From positions 1,477,314 through 1,541,313 of the forward strand of contig NZ_JACGXN010000001.1 of NCBI RefSeq assembly GCF_014138285.1: a DNA stretch of 64,000 nucleotides, given 5' to 3'. The stretch comes from Phyllobacterium myrsinacearum. Lineage in GTDB: Bacteria; Pseudomonadota; Alphaproteobacteria; Rhizobiales; Rhizobiaceae. This document shows positions 48,212 through 59,401 of this stretch, piece by piece. The first letter of the stretch is position 1; every line of letters begins with the position of its first letter. Below the pieces are notes generated by a model. That model worked only from the letters and a program-made list of their open reading frames with translations, made no database searches and had not been told where the DNA came from. A program made the translations under genes and the position numbers.

Positions 48212-49056
48212 TTCTCTTTCCCCATCGCGGCCATATCCGCCAGAACAATGTTTCGCAGTTCCGCGGTTACTTCGGGTCGTTTCCCGAACCAGCGTTCAAA
48301 TCCCGGCACAGCCTGATGCAGCAACATGCCAAGCCCATCAGCGGTTTCAAGACCCCGGGAACGCGCTGCTTGCAACAGCGGTGTTTCCAGAGGTACGTAG
48401 ACAATATCGGTCACCAGCGCATCTGAGTCAGCCCCTGTCAGATCGATAGCCAGTTCATCCTTGCCCGACATTCCGAGCGACGTGGTGTTTACAATGAGCG
48501 ATGCACCCAGCAGCAGTTCCGGCATGGCGTCCCATCCATGGGCACCCCCGGAAACCTCAAACCGGTCTGCCAGTTCACGAGCCCGTTCGATGGTTCGATT
48601 GACGATTCTAATATCTGTAAAACCGCGCTCTTTAAGCGCAAAAACCACCGCCCGGCTTGCTCCGCCCGCGCCCAGCACCAAGGCGCTCTTGCGGTTGCTC
48701 CACCCAGGGCTCAACGAATCCAGATTTGCCAGAAACCCGTAAGCATCTGTGTTGCCGCCATGGAGAATGCCATTTTCGAACCAGAGCGTGTTGACCGCTC
48801 CAATCTCCTCGGCAGCAGAATCTCGCTTTTCACAGAGGGAGAAAGCCATCTCCTTGTGCGGGATGGTAACATTCCCGCCAGCAAAACCATTGTCTCGTGC
48901 AGTGAGGATAAAACCGGAAAATGCATCCGGTGTGACTTCAACCGCCTGATAGGAGCCTTCCAATCCAAATTGCCTGAGCCAGTAGCCATGAATCAGGGGG
49001 GAGCGTGAATGACGGATCGGATAGCCCGTGACGAAAGCGCGTGGATAATCAACCAT
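48208..49056 (-). CDS. aroE: Shikimate dehydrogenase (NADP)
   Basis: 282 aa. Reduces 3-dehydroshikimate in aromatic amino acid synthesis. Substrate site [17 protein letters not shown], catalytic Lys in NVTIPHKE, nucleotide site [14 protein letters not shown] and NTTSLGM. The ATG at 49056 has GAGGGAG upstream and overlaps maf by 8 nt. Confidence 0.95.
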   Translation of the reverse strand: MVDYPRAFVTGYPIRHSRSPLIHGYWLRQFGLEGSYQAVEVTPDAFSGFILTARDNGFAGGNVTIPHKEMAFSLCEKRDSAAEEIGAVNTLWFENGILHGGNTDAYGFLANLDSLSPGWSNRKSALVLGAGGASRAVVFALKERGFTDIRIVNRTIERARELADRFEVSGGAHGWDAMPELLLGASLIVNTTSLGMSGKDELAIDLTGADSDALVTDIVYVPLETPLLQAARSRGLETADGLGMLLHQAVPGFERWFGKRPEVTAELRNIVLADMAAMGKEK

Positions 49057-49642
49057 CGATGGCTCCCTCGCGGCGCAATTCATTCAGCAGTGGCAGCAGT
49101 GGAAGGCCGACAATGGTGAAATAGTCTCCCTCGACTTTCTCGAAGAGCTGCACGCCCTCACCTTCATATTGATAAGCTCCAACGCTTTGCAAAGCGACAG
49201 GGCCAACCCTTGAAAGGTGACGGCCGATGAAAGCCGGATCAAGGTCACGCAATGTCATGCGCGCCACCGAAACATGGCGCCATAGCGTCTGTCCGCCCTT
49301 GGCCAGAACTATCGCGCTGTTCAGGTGATGGGTTTTTCCGGACAGTTTGAGCAGTTGCCGGCGGGCGGCATCCATATCGGCAGGTTTATGCAACACTTCA
49401 TCATCGAGTGACAGAGTTTGATCAGAACCGATCACCAGTGCGTCCGGATGATGCTCGCTGACATCCAGTGCCTTTGCCTCAGCCAGTACGAGTGCAACAT
49501 CCTCAGGCGTTGCACCACTTTTATAAAGAGGTGTTTCCACCGCGCGCTCATCGATATCAGCGGCTTCCGTAGAAAAAGGAACACCGGCATTGTTCAGTAA
49601 CATCGCCCGGAACGGGCTTTTGGATGCGAGGATGATCTGCAT
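49049..49642 (-). CDS. maf: Maf-like nucleoside triphosphate pyrophosphatase
   Basis: 197 aa. Family motif [16 protein letters not shown] at the N-terminus, EKA-type [16 protein letters not shown] and the late [12 protein letters not shown]. Maf proteins hydrolyse abnormal or dTTP/UTP-type nucleotides, and overproduction blocks septation in some bacteria. The exact substrate is unknown. Co-transcribed with aroE and coaE. Confidence 0.9.
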   Translation of the reverse strand: MQIILASKSPFRAMLLNNAGVPFSTEAADIDERAVETPLYKSGATPEDVALVLAEAKALDVSEHHPDALVIGSDQTLSLDDEVLHKPADMDAARRQLLKLSGKTHHLNSAIVLAKGGQTLWRHVSVARMTLRDLDPAFIGRHLSRVGPVALQSVGAYQYEGEGVQLFEKVEGDYFTIVGLPLLPLLNELRREGAIDG

Positions 49643-49669
49643 GAACTTTCTTCTTTATACCTGAAATGG

Positions 49670-50491
49670 TTAGCGTCCCTGCGAGCGCAGGGCAAGAACA
49701 GCCGCCGCTGTCTCTTCGATGGAACGGCGGGACACATCGATCATGGGCCAATTATAACGGTGGCAAATCTGCCGCGCATAGGAGAGTTCTTCGATAATAT
49801 TAGCCCGATCCAGATAATGATCCGTATCAAAACCCGGGGTTGCACCAAGAATTCTATGCTGGCGTACCTGTGAGATACGCTCCGCCGAGGCAATCAGTCC
49901 TACAATCAGCGGTCGTTCCGCATTGATAATTACATCGGCAATTGGCACACCGGGAACGATAGGCACATTGGCGGTCTTGATGCCGCGATTGGCTAGATAA
50001 ATGCTTGTCGGTGTTTTTGACGTTCGCGAAATGCCGATCAGAATGACATCCGCTTCTTCGATATCGAGCGGCAGCTGACCGTCATCATGTTCCATGGTGA
50101 AATTCAACGCATCGATGCGCCGGAAATACTCCGCGTTGAGCACATGCTGGGCACCCACACGTCTTCCTGCCGGAGCTCCGAGATAAGACTGGAATATACT
50201 GAGAACCGGTTCAAGAACGGAAACGCAGGGAACACCGAGGGTTGCGCAACTCTCATCGATCATCGCCGCCAGCCGTTTATCCACGATGGTGTAAAGAACA
50301 ATACCCGGTTCAGCGTCGATACCTTCGAGTACCTTTTTGATCTGCTTTTCCGTGCGAATAAGCGGATAAACATGTTCAATCGCACGTGCATGTACATATT
50401 GTGCGGCAGCGGCGCGACCCGCTGCCAAGAGAGTCTCTCCAGTCGCATCAGAAATCATATGAAGATGGAAGTAGTTGACTGGCTTTGTCAC
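49670..50491 (-). CDS. ppsR: PEP synthase regulatory protein (bifunctional kinase/pyrophosphorylase, DUF299)
   Basis: 273 aa. Recognised by [12 protein letters not shown] near 10-20, the P-loop-like [18 protein letters not shown], and ISQVRQHRI. In E. coli and plants this family (PSRP/RP) switches PEP synthase or PPDK on and off with ADP and phosphate. I chose the GTG at 50491 ([16 protein letters not shown]) with GGAG 6 nt upstream; the longer ATG start at 50545 does not match relatives. Left neighbour of the proposed oriC. Confidence 0.92.
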   Translation of the reverse strand: MTKPVNYFHLHMISDATGETLLAAGRAAAAQYVHARAIEHVYPLIRTEKQIKKVLEGIDAEPGIVLYTIVDKRLAAMIDESCATLGVPCVSVLEPVLSIFQSYLGAPAGRRVGAQHVLNAEYFRRIDALNFTMEHDDGQLPLDIEEADVILIGISRTSKTPTSIYLANRGIKTANVPIVPGVPIADVIINAERPLIVGLIASAERISQVRQHRILGATPGFDTDHYLDRANIIEELSYARQICHRYNWPMIDVSRRSIEETAAAVLALRSQGR

Positions 50492-50904
50492 AGAAAACTC
50501 CACTCCCTGTTGATGACTGGGGACAATTCTCCCGGTTTTGAACAAGCAATGGCAGCCATGTGAATCATTGGCAAGTCATCCACAGCGAGCCCCCATGTGG
50601 ATGACTCTTCGTAGCCTTGCTGTGATCTGGGGATTATTGCGACTCTTCGTCCATCATTCATTGTTTACCCACAGAGAAATCCACAAGTAATATAATCGTA
50701 AACCATTGAAATTTAAAAATATTTCAGTTTGTTACCGTTTTTCCTGCGTTTTGCCTTATGATTTTCCCTAACTGATTTTCATACGCAAGCCTGTGGGAAA
50801 ATACTGGCAATGTGGTAATTCCCGATACAAACAGACTCTTAGAATCAGAAAATCAGAAAATATCAAATTTTCTTTTTTGTAAGACAAAGCTGGAGAGAGG
50901 CGGA
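50492..50904. other. oriC: Candidate chromosomal replication origin (oriC)
   Basis: 413 nt without a gene between ppsR and hemE; oriC lies next to hemE in Caulobacter and several rhizobia. DnaA-box-like 9-mers (consensus TTATCCACA): TCATCCACA 50576-50584 and its inverse 50596-50604, TTACCCACA 50665-50673, AAATCCACA 50677-50685, and an inverse TTTCCCACA 50792-50800. An AT-rich stretch runs about 50686-50740 with another at 50840-50880. Most genes close to it point away on both sides. No perfect 9-mer DnaA box was seen. Confidence 0.65.
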
Positions 50905-51936
50905 ATGGTTCGCAAAGTGATGAAAGTCCTTAGAGGCGAGACTGTCTTTCCGCCTCCCATCTGGATGATGCGCCAAGCCGGACGTTATCTTCCTGAATAC
51001 AGGGAAGTGAGAAAAAACGCCGGAAGCTTTCTGGATCTCTGTTATTCACCGGATCTCGCTGTCGAAGTTACACTGCAACCGATCCGCCGTTTTGGTTTCG
51101 ATGCGGCGATTTTGTTTTCAGACATTCTGGTCGTACCGCATGCGCTTGGACGTGATCTTCGCTTTGAGGAGGGCAGAGGCCCATTAATGACGCCGATTGA
51201 TGCAGATGGTATTTTCTGGCTTGAACCCAATGGGGCTGTGGAACGCCTGGAGCCGGTCTACGAGACAGTTCGACTGCTCCGACAGCAACTGCCACAGGAA
51301 ACCACGCTGCTCGGCTTCTGCGGGGCTCCATGGACCGTGGCGACCTATATGATAGCCGGTCATGGAACCCCAGACCAAGCACCGGCGCGACTGTTTGCCT
51401 ATCGCAATCCCGAAGCTTTCCAGAAACTGCTGGATGAGCTTGCTGACGTTTCGGCGGACTATTTGATCCGGCAGATCGATGCGGGTGCTGACGCCGTGCA
51501 GATATTTGATTCCTGGTCGGGTGTTCTGGACGAAGCCTGTTTCGAGCAGTTCTGTGTTGCTCCCGTCGCCAGAATCGTCAAAAAGGTGCGTGCGTCTCAC
51601 CCTGACGTACCGATTATTGGTTTCCCCAAGGGGGCCGGGGCATTGTATGTCAATTATCGCGAGCGCACAGGTGTTACTGCTTTGGGATTGGACTGGACCG
51701 TGCCGCTTTCGCTGGCATCCTCACTTCAGGGGAGCGGAGCTGTTCAAGGCAATCTCGATCCCTTGCGCGTGGTAGCGGGTGGCCGGGCTCTGGATGAGGG
51801 CGTGGATGCAATCCTGGACGGATTGGGCCATGGTCCGCTGGTTTTCAATCTGGGGCATGGCATCACACCGGATGCACCTGTTTCCCATGTGGAACAGATG
51901 GTTGCCCGCGTCCGGCAGGCTAAAGTCAAAAGCTGA
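50905..51936 (+). CDS. hemE: Uroporphyrinogen decarboxylase
   Basis: 343 aa. Converts uroporphyrinogen III to coproporphyrinogen III in haem synthesis. N-terminal [35 protein letters not shown] with the catalytic Asp, and C-terminal [18 protein letters not shown]. The ATG at 50905 has AGAGAGGCGG upstream; a GTG at 50812 would extend into the origin region. Followed after 26 nt by hemJ. Confidence 0.96.
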   Translation: MVRKVMKVLRGETVFPPPIWMMRQAGRYLPEYREVRKNAGSFLDLCYSPDLAVEVTLQPIRRFGFDAAILFSDILVVPHALGRDLRFEEGRGPLMTPIDADGIFWLEPNGAVERLEPVYETVRLLRQQLPQETTLLGFCGAPWTVATYMIAGHGTPDQAPARLFAYRNPEAFQKLLDELADVSADYLIRQIDAGADAVQIFDSWSGVLDEACFEQFCVAPVARIVKKVRASHPDVPIIGFPKGAGALYVNYRERTGVTALGLDWTVPLSLASSLQGSGAVQGNLDPLRVVAGGRALDEGVDAILDGLGHGPLVFNLGHGITPDAPVSHVEQMVARVRQAKVKS

Positions 51937-51962
51937 AACATCGAAATGACTGGGGACTGATT

Positions 51963-52502
51963 ATGAGCAACAACCAGATACCGGCTCAAAGTTCAAACAG
52001 GACCGTATCAACAGCAAGGGCGGTCGGTATTGTTTTCGCACTGGTTGTTGTAACTCTGGTGTATCTCTATCCGGACAATGCCTATCTCTGGGTAAAGGCA
52101 TTGCATGTGATTGCCGTCATTTCCTGGATGGCAGGAATGCTCTATCTGCCACGATTGTTCATCTATCACTGTGCGGCAGAAAAGGGATCCGTTCAGTCGG
52201 AGACCTTCAAGGTCATGGAACGCCGGCTACTCAAGGCCATCATCAATCCGGCGATGCTTGTGACGTGGGCTGCCGGCCTTTGGCTTGCATGGCGGACGGT
52301 TGCCTATTTGGATGGCTGGTTTCATGTAAAATTTCTGGCCGTCCTGATCCTTTCCGGCATTCACGGATACTTTTCGAAGGCGGTACGCATGTTTGCCGAG
52401 GACAGAAACGAAAAGCCTGCCCGCTTCTGGCGGATGATGAATGAAGTACCAACAGTTCTGATGATCATTATTGTGATCATGGTCATCATAAAGCCATTTT
52501 GA
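51963..52502 (+). CDS. hemJ: Protoporphyrinogen oxidase HemJ
   Basis: 179 aa inner-membrane protein with four to five helices. HemJ signature: WVKALHVIAVISWMAGMLYLPRL (here split over about 42-64) with a conserved His, and later KFLAVLILSGIHGYFSK. Carries out the sixth-electron oxidation before haem insertion in bacteria without HemG/HemY. Paired with hemE. Confidence 0.93.
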   Translation: MSNNQIPAQSSNRTVSTARAVGIVFALVVVTLVYLYPDNAYLWVKALHVIAVISWMAGMLYLPRLFIYHCAAEKGSVQSETFKVMERRLLKAIINPAMLVTWAAGLWLAWRTVAYLDGWFHVKFLAVLILSGIHGYFSKAVRMFAEDRNEKPARFWRMMNEVPTVLMIIIVIMVIIKPF

Positions 52503-52550
52503 CTCATCAATTTATTTTCTGCCTGAAATCAATACCACTCATGAAACCTC

Positions 52551-52579
52551 TTGCCCTTGCAGTCATGATTGGCTAGATA
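52551..52579 (+). promoter_or_regulatory. Possible rho promoter
   Basis: TTGCCC (52551-52556), 17 nt, TAGATA (52574-52579), about 120 nt before rho. The resulting leader of over 100 nt would suit Rho autoregulation known in other bacteria. Confidence 0.3.
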
Positions 52580-52699
52580 GGGGCTCTTCTCTGGAAATAC
52601 CGCCATAGCGATCTTCAGCCATTCATACATGGCACTGCATTCCGGCATCGTCATTTCCCTTCCCCATTTCAAACCTATAAAATTAAGAGTTCCGCACAC

Positions 52700-53965
52700 A
52701 TGCAGGAAATGAAACTACAAGAACTCAAGAACAAAACGCCGGTTGATCTTCTGGCGTTTGCCGAAACACTGGAAGTCGAAAACGCCAGTGTCATGCGCAA
52801 ACAGGAACTGATGTTTGCGATCTTGAAAAAACTGGCTTCCCAGGATGTCGAAATTATCGGCGAAGGCGTGGTCGAGATATTGCAGGATGGCTTCGGCTTT
52901 ATGCGTTCTGCCAATGCAAACTATCTCCCTGGCCCCGACGACATCTATATCTCACCATCGCAGATCCGGCGGTTTTCATTGAAGACCGGCGATACCGTAG
53001 AGGGCCCGATCCGCGGCCCCAAGGAAGGCGAACGTTATTTTGCCCTCCTTAAAGTCAACACCATCAATTTTGAAGACCCGGAAAAGATCCGCCACAAGAT
53101 CCACTTCGACAATTTGACACCGCTCTATCCGAATGAGCGTTTCAAGATGGAGCTGGAAAATCCAACCACCAAGGATTTGTCTGCGCGCGTTATTGATCTG
53201 GTGGCGCCCCTTGGTAAAGGCCAGCGTGGTTTGATCGTCGCTCCGCCGCGTACCGGTAAGACTGTTCTCCTGCAGAATATTGCTCATTCCATCACCGCAA
53301 ACCATCCGGAATGCTATTTGATCGTTCTTCTAATTGATGAACGTCCGGAGGAAGTCACGGATATGCAGCGTTCCGTGAAGGGTGAAGTTGTTTCTTCCAC
53401 ATTCGACGAGCCAGCATCCCGTCACGTTCAAGTGGCCGAAATGGTCATCGAAAAAGCAAAGCGCCTTGTTGAACACGGCCGCGACGTAGTCATTCTGCTT
53501 GATTCTATCACGCGTCTTGGTCGCGCTTACAACACAGTCGTGCCGTCATCCGGCAAGGTTCTGACCGGTGGTGTGGATGCCAATGCGCTTCAGCGCCCCA
53601 AGCGCTTTTTCGGTGCCGCTCGTAATATTGAAGAAGGCGGATCGCTGACAATTATTGCGACAGCCCTTATCGATACCGGCAGTCGTATGGATGAAGTGAT
53701 CTTTGAAGAATTCAAGGGTACGGGCAATTCGGAAATCGTGCTCGATCGCAAGGTTGCAGACAAGCGTATCTTCCCGTCCATGGATATTCTGAAATCCGGT
53801 ACGCGCAAGGAAGACCTGTTGGTACCGCGTCAGGATCTGCAGAAGATTTTTGTTCTGCGCCGAATTCTCGCACCGATGGGCACGACAGACGCAATCGAGT
53901 TCCTTATCGATAAGTTGAAGCAGACCAAAACAAACGGCGAATTCTTCGATTCGATGAATACATAA
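52700..53965 (+). CDS. rho: Transcription termination factor Rho
   Basis: 421 aa hexameric RNA helicase. N-terminal RNA-binding domain with [20 protein letters not shown]; Walker [16 protein letters not shown] near 173-187; [15 protein letters not shown]-loop [20 protein letters not shown]-loop SGTRKEDLL. Full length. Its intrinsic terminator lies inside the convergent downstream gene. Confidence 0.97.
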   Translation: MQEMKLQELKNKTPVDLLAFAETLEVENASVMRKQELMFAILKKLASQDVEIIGEGVVEILQDGFGFMRSANANYLPGPDDIYISPSQIRRFSLKTGDTVEGPIRGPKEGERYFALLKVNTINFEDPEKIRHKIHFDNLTPLYPNERFKMELENPTTKDLSARVIDLVAPLGKGQRGLIVAPPRTGKTVLLQNIAHSITANHPECYLIVLLIDERPEEVTDMQRSVKGEVVSSTFDEPASRHVQVAEMVIEKAKRLVEHGRDVVILLDSITRLGRAYNTVVPSSGKVLTGGVDANALQRPKRFFGAARNIEEGGSLTIIATALIDTGSRMDEVIFEEFKGTGNSEIVLDRKVADKRIFPSMDILKSGTRKEDLLVPRQDLQKIFVLRRILAPMGTTDAIEFLIDKLKQTKTNGEFFDSMNT

Positions 53966-53970
53966 CAGCC

Positions 53971-55980
53971 CTAGGGTTGTGGTTTGAGTAGTGCTTCCAG
54001 CGCCTCGGCCGTTTCCACAGGAGCCAGACAAATGAACCCGCGGCACAGATAGGCCGCGGGTTTTTTTATGGTGATTTCACCACTACCGGGCACCAGTTCG
54101 ATTGTGGCAGCCTCCTTGAACTTGATCCAGATATCAATACGGCGCGGGTCTGGATATCTGGCCGCTAGGCGAAGGAGCGGGTGGTCCTTGTCCGGGGCGA
54201 CAAGGACAAGCTTCATGGGTTCGAGCAACAAGCTTGCGCTGTTGATAACGCCAGCTTGGCCGTAGCGCTGTTCGAGAACGCGTCCGAGCGCATTCTCTGC
54301 CAATTGTTCTGCGCGCTGTTGCAAAGTATGATCCGTTGTTGCGGTTGCAAGCCGTGTGATGGCCTCAATGATTTGTCCAGTGGCGCTTGGTATGGCTTCA
54401 TCTTGGTCACCACGTACGCGGATGATCACGTCGGTACTGTCTGAGGCGCTCAGCGCATGATTGCCATCTTCTGTAAGATGCCAAAGATCAAGAGAATGGA
54501 GCCAACGGGCTGCGTCGTCGAGGAATGCTTTCTCGTATGTTGCCTCATAAAGAGAGATCGCGGCATTGATCATGGATGCATAATCTGAAGAGAGGCATGG
54601 AAAAAGGCGAGATTTTTCAAGGACGGAGTGGGGCAAACGTCCATCAACCATCGATTCGGATATGGAACGATATGATGCCAATGCCAGCCCAAGCCAATCA
54701 TCGCGCTCAAGCAACCGGGCAGCTTCCGCAAGTGCACGGATCATCAGTCCATTCCAGTCGGTAAGAGACTTGTCGTCGCGTTGAGGATGAATGCGGGCCT
54801 CACGCCGGTTGAAAAGGATGCTGCGCGTTTTCTTTAAACTTTCTTCAGCACCTGAATCCAGCAGGTCAGGTGACTTCAGACGATTCAGAATTGTTTTGCC
54901 TTCCCAATTTCCCTCCGGGGTGACGTCATAGGTTGCACAAAAAAGATCAGAACCGCGCGTGTCTGCGATCTCGTTTGCAGCCCATACATAGAACCGCCCC
55001 TCTTCTCCCTCGCTGTCCGCATCCAAGCTCGAGGCGAAACATTGTCCATTCGCCAGCATTTCACGCTTCAGCCAATCTATCGTCTCTTCGATTCGTAAGC
55101 GGAACAATTCATCTTTGGTTTCCGCATAGGCGTAGGTCGCATGGCGTATGAACTGCGCATTGTCGTAGAGCATCTTTTCAAAATGTGGGACAAGCCAGCG
55201 ATCGTCAACGGAATATCGGGATAACCCGCCACCAAGATGATCATAAATTCCACCTTGCAGCATCATCCGTAGACTTTTGATAAAGGCATCCCGATGCTGA
55301 ATATTGCCATTGCGTAGCCAGGAAAGCCAAAGCGTATCCATAAAGGGCGCGCTCGGAAATTTCGGCGCACCCGTCAAACCACCTTTTTCGATGTCGATCA
55401 TGCCGGTTATATTGGCGGCAAACTGATCAAAGAGCTGTCTGTCCAGTGCCACAGGGTTTGCCTGAGCGTCTAGACGATTCCTGACATGGCTGGTTAACGC
55501 GTCGACATTCTGAACCACGCGATCGCGATCGTCACGCCACACCCTGTCAATGGACTGCAACACATCGACGAAACCGGGTCGGCCATACCGCGAATTCTTG
55601 GGAAAGTAAGTCCCTCCCCAGAAAGGTTTGCCTTCCGGTGTCAGAAACATCGTCAGTGGCCAACCGCCCTGCTCTCCCATCGCGCCCAGAGCGGCCATGT
55701 AAATCTGGTCGATATCGGGTCTTTCTTCCCTATCAACCTTGATATTCACATAGCAACTGTTCATCAGGTCTGCGACCTCTTGGTCTTCGAAGCATTCGTG
55801 CGCCATCACATGGCACCAGTGACATGCGGCATAACCTACTGAAAGCAAGATGGGCTTGCCCGCGCGCTGTGCTTCATCGATTGCCGATTTCCCCCACGGT
55901 CTCCAGTGAACAGGATTGTCTGCATGCTGGCGAAGATAGGGGCTGGATTCGTTTCCGAGTAGATTGATTGGCTGATTCAT
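53971..55980 (-). CDS. YyaL-family thioredoxin-domain protein (DUF255)
   Basis: 669 aa. The N-terminal DUF255/thioredoxin-like domain has SSPYLRQHADNPVHW and YAACHWCHVMAHECF (CHWC near 49-52). It is followed by an alpha/alpha-barrel resembling N-acylglucosamine 2-epimerase (about 180-600). Human SPATA20 and B. subtilis YyaL are relatives; the function is unsettled. No signal peptide. Convergent with rho (5-nt gap), divergent from mnmE. Confidence 0.85.
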   Translation of the reverse strand: MNQPINLLGNESSPYLRQHADNPVHWRPWGKSAIDEAQRAGKPILLSVGYAACHWCHVMAHECFEDQEVADLMNSCYVNIKVDREERPDIDQIYMAALGAMGEQGGWPLTMFLTPEGKPFWGGTYFPKNSRYGRPGFVDVLQSIDRVWRDDRDRVVQNVDALTSHVRNRLDAQANPVALDRQLFDQFAANITGMIDIEKGGLTGAPKFPSAPFMDTLWLSWLRNGNIQHRDAFIKSLRMMLQGGIYDHLGGGLSRYSVDDRWLVPHFEKMLYDNAQFIRHATYAYAETKDELFRLRIEETIDWLKREMLANGQCFASSLDADSEGEEGRFYVWAANEIADTRGSDLFCATYDVTPEGNWEGKTILNRLKSPDLLDSGAEESLKKTRSILFNRREARIHPQRDDKSLTDWNGLMIRALAEAARLLERDDWLGLALASYRSISESMVDGRLPHSVLEKSRLFPCLSSDYASMINAAISLYEATYEKAFLDDAARWLHSLDLWHLTEDGNHALSASDSTDVIIRVRGDQDEAIPSATGQIIEAITRLATATTDHTLQQRAEQLAENALGRVLEQRYGQAGVINSASLLLEPMKLVLVAPDKDHPLLRLAARYPDPRRIDIWIKFKEAATIELVPGSGEITIKKPAAYLCRGFICLAPVETAEALEALLKPQP
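54035..54067 (+). terminator. Rho-independent terminator of rho, inside the yyaL-like gene
   Basis: A 10-bp perfect stem AACCCGCGGC (54035-54044)/GCCGCGGGTT (54053-54062), then seven T on the plus strand. On the other strand it codes for the C-terminal region of the YyaL-like protein (around PAAYLCRGF). Confidence 0.82.
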
Positions 55981-56047
55981 ACATTGCTCCGCTCTTCCCG
56001 AATGCCTGCATGAGGGTTATCAAGGCATCAAGTGTAGCCGTGGACAA

Positions 56048-57391
56048 ATGCAAATGAAACAGAACCAGAATTTCAGTGAAACAATATTTGCCCTGTCGAG
56101 CGGGCGCCTGCCGTCCGGTGTGGCTGTAGTCCGTATTTCTGGACCAAAGACTCGATTCGTTATCGAAACAATTTGCGGTGGTCTCCCCATACCGCGTCAG
56201 GCCGAATTGCGAACATTTCGTGATCGCCTAGCCAACCCCGTTGATCGTGGTTTGGTTCTGTTCTTCCCAAATCCAAACAGTTTTACCGGCGAAGACTGTG
56301 GTGAGTTCCACCTCCACGGCGGAAGAGCCGTTGTAGATTCAATGATATCTCTGCTTTACACATTTGACGATTGCCGCCTATCGGAGGCAGGAGAGTTCAC
56401 ACGTCGTGCGTTCGCAAACGCCAAATTTGATCTGACAGTAGCTGAGGGCCTTGCGGATCTAATTGCGGCTGAGACGGACGGCCAGCGCCGCCTTGCTTTG
56501 CAGATCGCGTCTGGATCCCAGGTTGAGCTGTATTCCTCCTGGCGTACAGACATGATCCGTGCGCGCGCGCTGATCGAAGCAGAGTTGGACTTTGCCGATG
56601 AAGCCGATGTGCCTGGTTCTGTCTCGGATCAAGTGTGGTTCGCGATGCAAGATCTCGCGGAGAAGATTGAACTTCATGTGGCGGATGGGAAGCGAGGAGC
56701 GATTGTGCGCGACGGCTTTCGCGTCGTTATAATGGGTGCGCCAAATGCTGGCAAGTCAAGCCTCCTCAACGCCTTGGCAGGAACCGATGTGGCGATTGTT
56801 TCTGATGAACCAGGCACGACGCGAGACCTGATAGAGATCAAGCTCGATCTGGGTGGCCTGCCGGTATTGATTACAGATACAGCGGGCCTGCGACACACTG
56901 AGGGCAAGGTGGAGAAAATCGGTATTGAACGCGCCCTTGAGCGGGCACAATCCGCCGATCTGATATTGTCGTTGACAGATATTTCCAATCCGATACCGGC
57001 ACCTCTGGTGGATGTTGGAGCAAATGATGTCCTTCGCGTCGCAACAAAGACGGATATCTCGAACGGAAAGAACGCTCTTAGCAGTTTTGATCTGGGAATC
57101 TCGGCCGTATCAAAAGACGGCATTGATGACTTGCTGGGCCTTTTGAAATTGAGGGCCGAACATGCCGCCGGAAACCTGTCAGATCCCCTTCCCACTCGCC
57201 GGCGCCATATGGAGTTGCTTGGTGAGACGAGCCGCGAAATCAATCGTGCGGTGAGCGATATCGGCGCACCTCTGGAAGTTCGTGCTGAGTATTTACGTAG
57301 AGCCTCTCACGCGCTGGGGCGTATAACTGGCGACGTGGATGTCGAAGACATTCTTGATGTGGTATTCTCCGAGTTCTGTATTGGCAAATGA
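56048..57391 (+). CDS. mnmE: tRNA modification GTPase MnmE
   Basis: 447 aa. With MnmG makes cmnm5U34 in tRNA wobble positions. TIFALSSGRLPSGVAVVRIS at the N-terminus, G1 GAPNAGKSSLLNAL near 225-238, DTAGLRHTEGKVEKIGIE, and the C-terminal CIGK (residues 444-447), which is required for activity. A second ATG at 56054 is an alternative start. Its TGA stop is part of a parS-like site. Confidence 0.96.
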   Translation: MQMKQNQNFSETIFALSSGRLPSGVAVVRISGPKTRFVIETICGGLPIPRQAELRTFRDRLANPVDRGLVLFFPNPNSFTGEDCGEFHLHGGRAVVDSMISLLYTFDDCRLSEAGEFTRRAFANAKFDLTVAEGLADLIAAETDGQRRLALQIASGSQVELYSSWRTDMIRARALIEAELDFADEADVPGSVSDQVWFAMQDLAEKIELHVADGKRGAIVRDGFRVVIMGAPNAGKSSLLNALAGTDVAIVSDEPGTTRDLIEIKLDLGGLPVLITDTAGLRHTEGKVEKIGIERALERAQSADLILSLTDISNPIPAPLVDVGANDVLRVATKTDISNGKNALSSFDLGISAVSKDGIDDLLGLLKLRAEHAAGNLSDPLPTRRRHMELLGETSREINRAVSDIGAPLEVRAEYLRRASHALGRITGDVDVEDILDVVFSEFCIGK

Positions 57392-57404
57392 TTCACGTGA
57401 AACA
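57389..57404. other. parS: parS-like site overlapping the mnmE stop codon
   Basis: TGATTCACGTGAAACA, one mismatch from the parS palindrome; the first three bases are the mnmE TGA. Confidence 0.75.
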
Positions 57405-57436
57405 TTGAGATTATAATCGGGACTGATACCACAGAT

Positions 57437-57452
57437 TGTTTCACGTGAAACA
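57437..57452. other. parS: parS site
   Basis: Perfect TGTTTCACGTGAAACA palindrome in the mnmE-mnmG gap. Binding site for ParB loading. Confidence 0.93.
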
Positions 57453-57532
57453 TTGTTCTCTGACTCACACTTGACTCAGGGCGGCGATTTGCCCATCAAG
57501 GCTCTTAAATCGAATCTCGGAAAGTTTGGCTC

Positions 57533-59401
57533 GTGGAAGACAATTTTGACGTCATCATTATTGGCGGTGGACATGCCGGCTGTGAAGCAGCGGCGGCATC
57601 TGCACGCTATGGTGCTCGAACGGCATTGGTAACCCACAAGGCAGACACAATCGGCGTTATGTCCTGCAATCCTGCCATTGGCGGGCTTGGAAAGGGTCAC
57701 CTCGTCCGCGAGATTGATGCCCTGGACGGTCTTATGGGTCGCGTCGCTGATGCAGCGGGTATTCAATTCAGACTGCTCAATCGGCGCAAGGGTCCTGCTG
57801 TTCGCGGACCTCGGACGCAGGCGGACCGAAAACTTTATCGGTTGGCTATGCAAGCGGCTATTGCTGCGCAACCAAACTTGACTGTTGTTGAGGGCGGCGC
57901 AAACAACCTGGTTATTCACGATGGAATGGTTTCCGGGGTGCAGCTGATGGATGGCCGTGTGTTGTTATGCGGGTCTGTTGTTCTGACAACTGGAACATTC
58001 CTGCGCGGATTGATCCATATAGGTGAGAAGAAGATACCCGCCGGACGCATGGGTGAAGCCCCTGCGCTCGGATTGTCGGATACATTGGCTCAACATGGTT
58101 TCGCTCTCGGTCGCCTGAAAACCGGTACACCTCCCCGACTCGATGGACGGACGATTGATTGGAAAGCACTTGAGGTACAGTCCGCCGACGAGGAGCCTTT
58201 ACCGTTTTCCTTGATGACAGATGGTATTACCAACAAGCAGATCGATTGCGGAATCACCCGCACCACACTGGAATCGCATGCCATAATCCGAGCGAATCTA
58301 CATCGCTCTGCGATGTACTCCGGATCAATTGAGGGTATCGGCCCGCGATACTGCCCGTCTGTGGAGGACAAAGTTGTCAAGTTCGGTGACCGTGATGGAC
58401 ATCAGATATTCCTTGAACCGGAGGGATTGGATGATCATACGGTTTATCCGAATGGAATATCGACATCCCTGCCTGAAGATGTGCAGTTGGAGATCCTCAA
58501 GACGATACCTGGCCTTGCGCATGCGACTATGCTGCAGCCCGGATATGCCATTGAATATGATTACATTGATCCTCGCGAGTTGGATCGGAGCCTTCAAACG
58601 CGGCGTATTGCTGGTCTGTTTTTGGCTGGACAAATTAATGGAACCACAGGCTATGAAGAGGCCGCGGCGCAGGGGCTATTGGCCGGGCTCAATGCCGCAA
58701 GACTTGCGAGTGGTGGCGAGCCCGTCATTATACAGCGCACGGAGGCCTACATAGGGGTCATGGTCGACGATCTGACGTCGCGCGGTGTCAGTGAGCCCTA
58801 CCGCATGTTTACCTCGCGTGCAGAGTTTCGACTGTCGCTTCGTGCTGACAATGCTGATGAGCGTTTGACCCCGATGGCCGATCGCCTCGGAATTCTCGGC
58901 CTGGACCGCAGGGTACGGTTCGAGCAGCGTACCTTGGAACTGGACGCAGCGCGGGATATGACCAAGCGCTTGTCCATTACTCCAAATGCGGCAGCGTCCA
59001 TGGATCTGCATCTGAATCAGGATGGTGTCCGACGCTCAGCCTATGAGTTGCTCGCATTCCCTGATATTGATCTCGCGCGTCTGCGGAGTATCTGGCCTGA
59101 ACTTGAGTCTGTGAAAGGACGCGTGGCGGAAGCTCTGGAGATTGAAGCCCAGTACGCGGTTTACCTCGAGCGGCAGAAAATGGACGTAGCTGCAATGGAT
59201 CGGGAGGAAGCATTGCTCATTCCTTCGAACATCGATTTCTCTATTGTTTCTGGCTTGTCCAACGAATTGAAGCAGAAGCTTAAGCAACGACAGCCGCGAT
59301 CAATTGCAGAGGCGCAGCGTATCGATGGTATGACCCCTGCTGCACTGGCACTTATTATTGCCCAAATCCGCCGAGCTTCCGTTGCGCGAGATGTCGCGTG
59401 A
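57533..59401 (+). CDS. mnmG: tRNA uridine-5-carboxymethylaminomethyl modification enzyme MnmG
   Basis: 622 aa FAD enzyme acting with MnmE. FAD site [19 protein letters not shown], then [37 protein letters not shown], and the ending domain with [13 protein letters not shown] start at 57533 with GGAAAG 8 nt upstream. Its end overlaps rsmG (GTGA). Confidence 0.96.
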   Translation: MEDNFDVIIIGGGHAGCEAAAASARYGARTALVTHKADTIGVMSCNPAIGGLGKGHLVREIDALDGLMGRVADAAGIQFRLLNRRKGPAVRGPRTQADRKLYRLAMQAAIAAQPNLTVVEGGANNLVIHDGMVSGVQLMDGRVLLCGSVVLTTGTFLRGLIHIGEKKIPAGRMGEAPALGLSDTLAQHGFALGRLKTGTPPRLDGRTIDWKALEVQSADEEPLPFSLMTDGITNKQIDCGITRTTLESHAIIRANLHRSAMYSGSIEGIGPRYCPSVEDKVVKFGDRDGHQIFLEPEGLDDHTVYPNGISTSLPEDVQLEILKTIPGLAHATMLQPGYAIEYDYIDPRELDRSLQTRRIAGLFLAGQINGTTGYEEAAAQGLLAGLNAARLASGGEPVIIQRTEAYIGVMVDDLTSRGVSEPYRMFTSRAEFRLSLRADNADERLTPMADRLGILGLDRRVRFEQRTLELDAARDMTKRLSITPNAAASMDLHLNQDGVRRSAYELLAFPDIDLARLRSIWPELESVKGRVAEALEIEAQYAVYLERQKMDVAAMDREEALLIPSNIDFSIVSGLSNELKQKLKQRQPRSIAEAQRIDGMTPAALALIIAQIRRASVARDVA

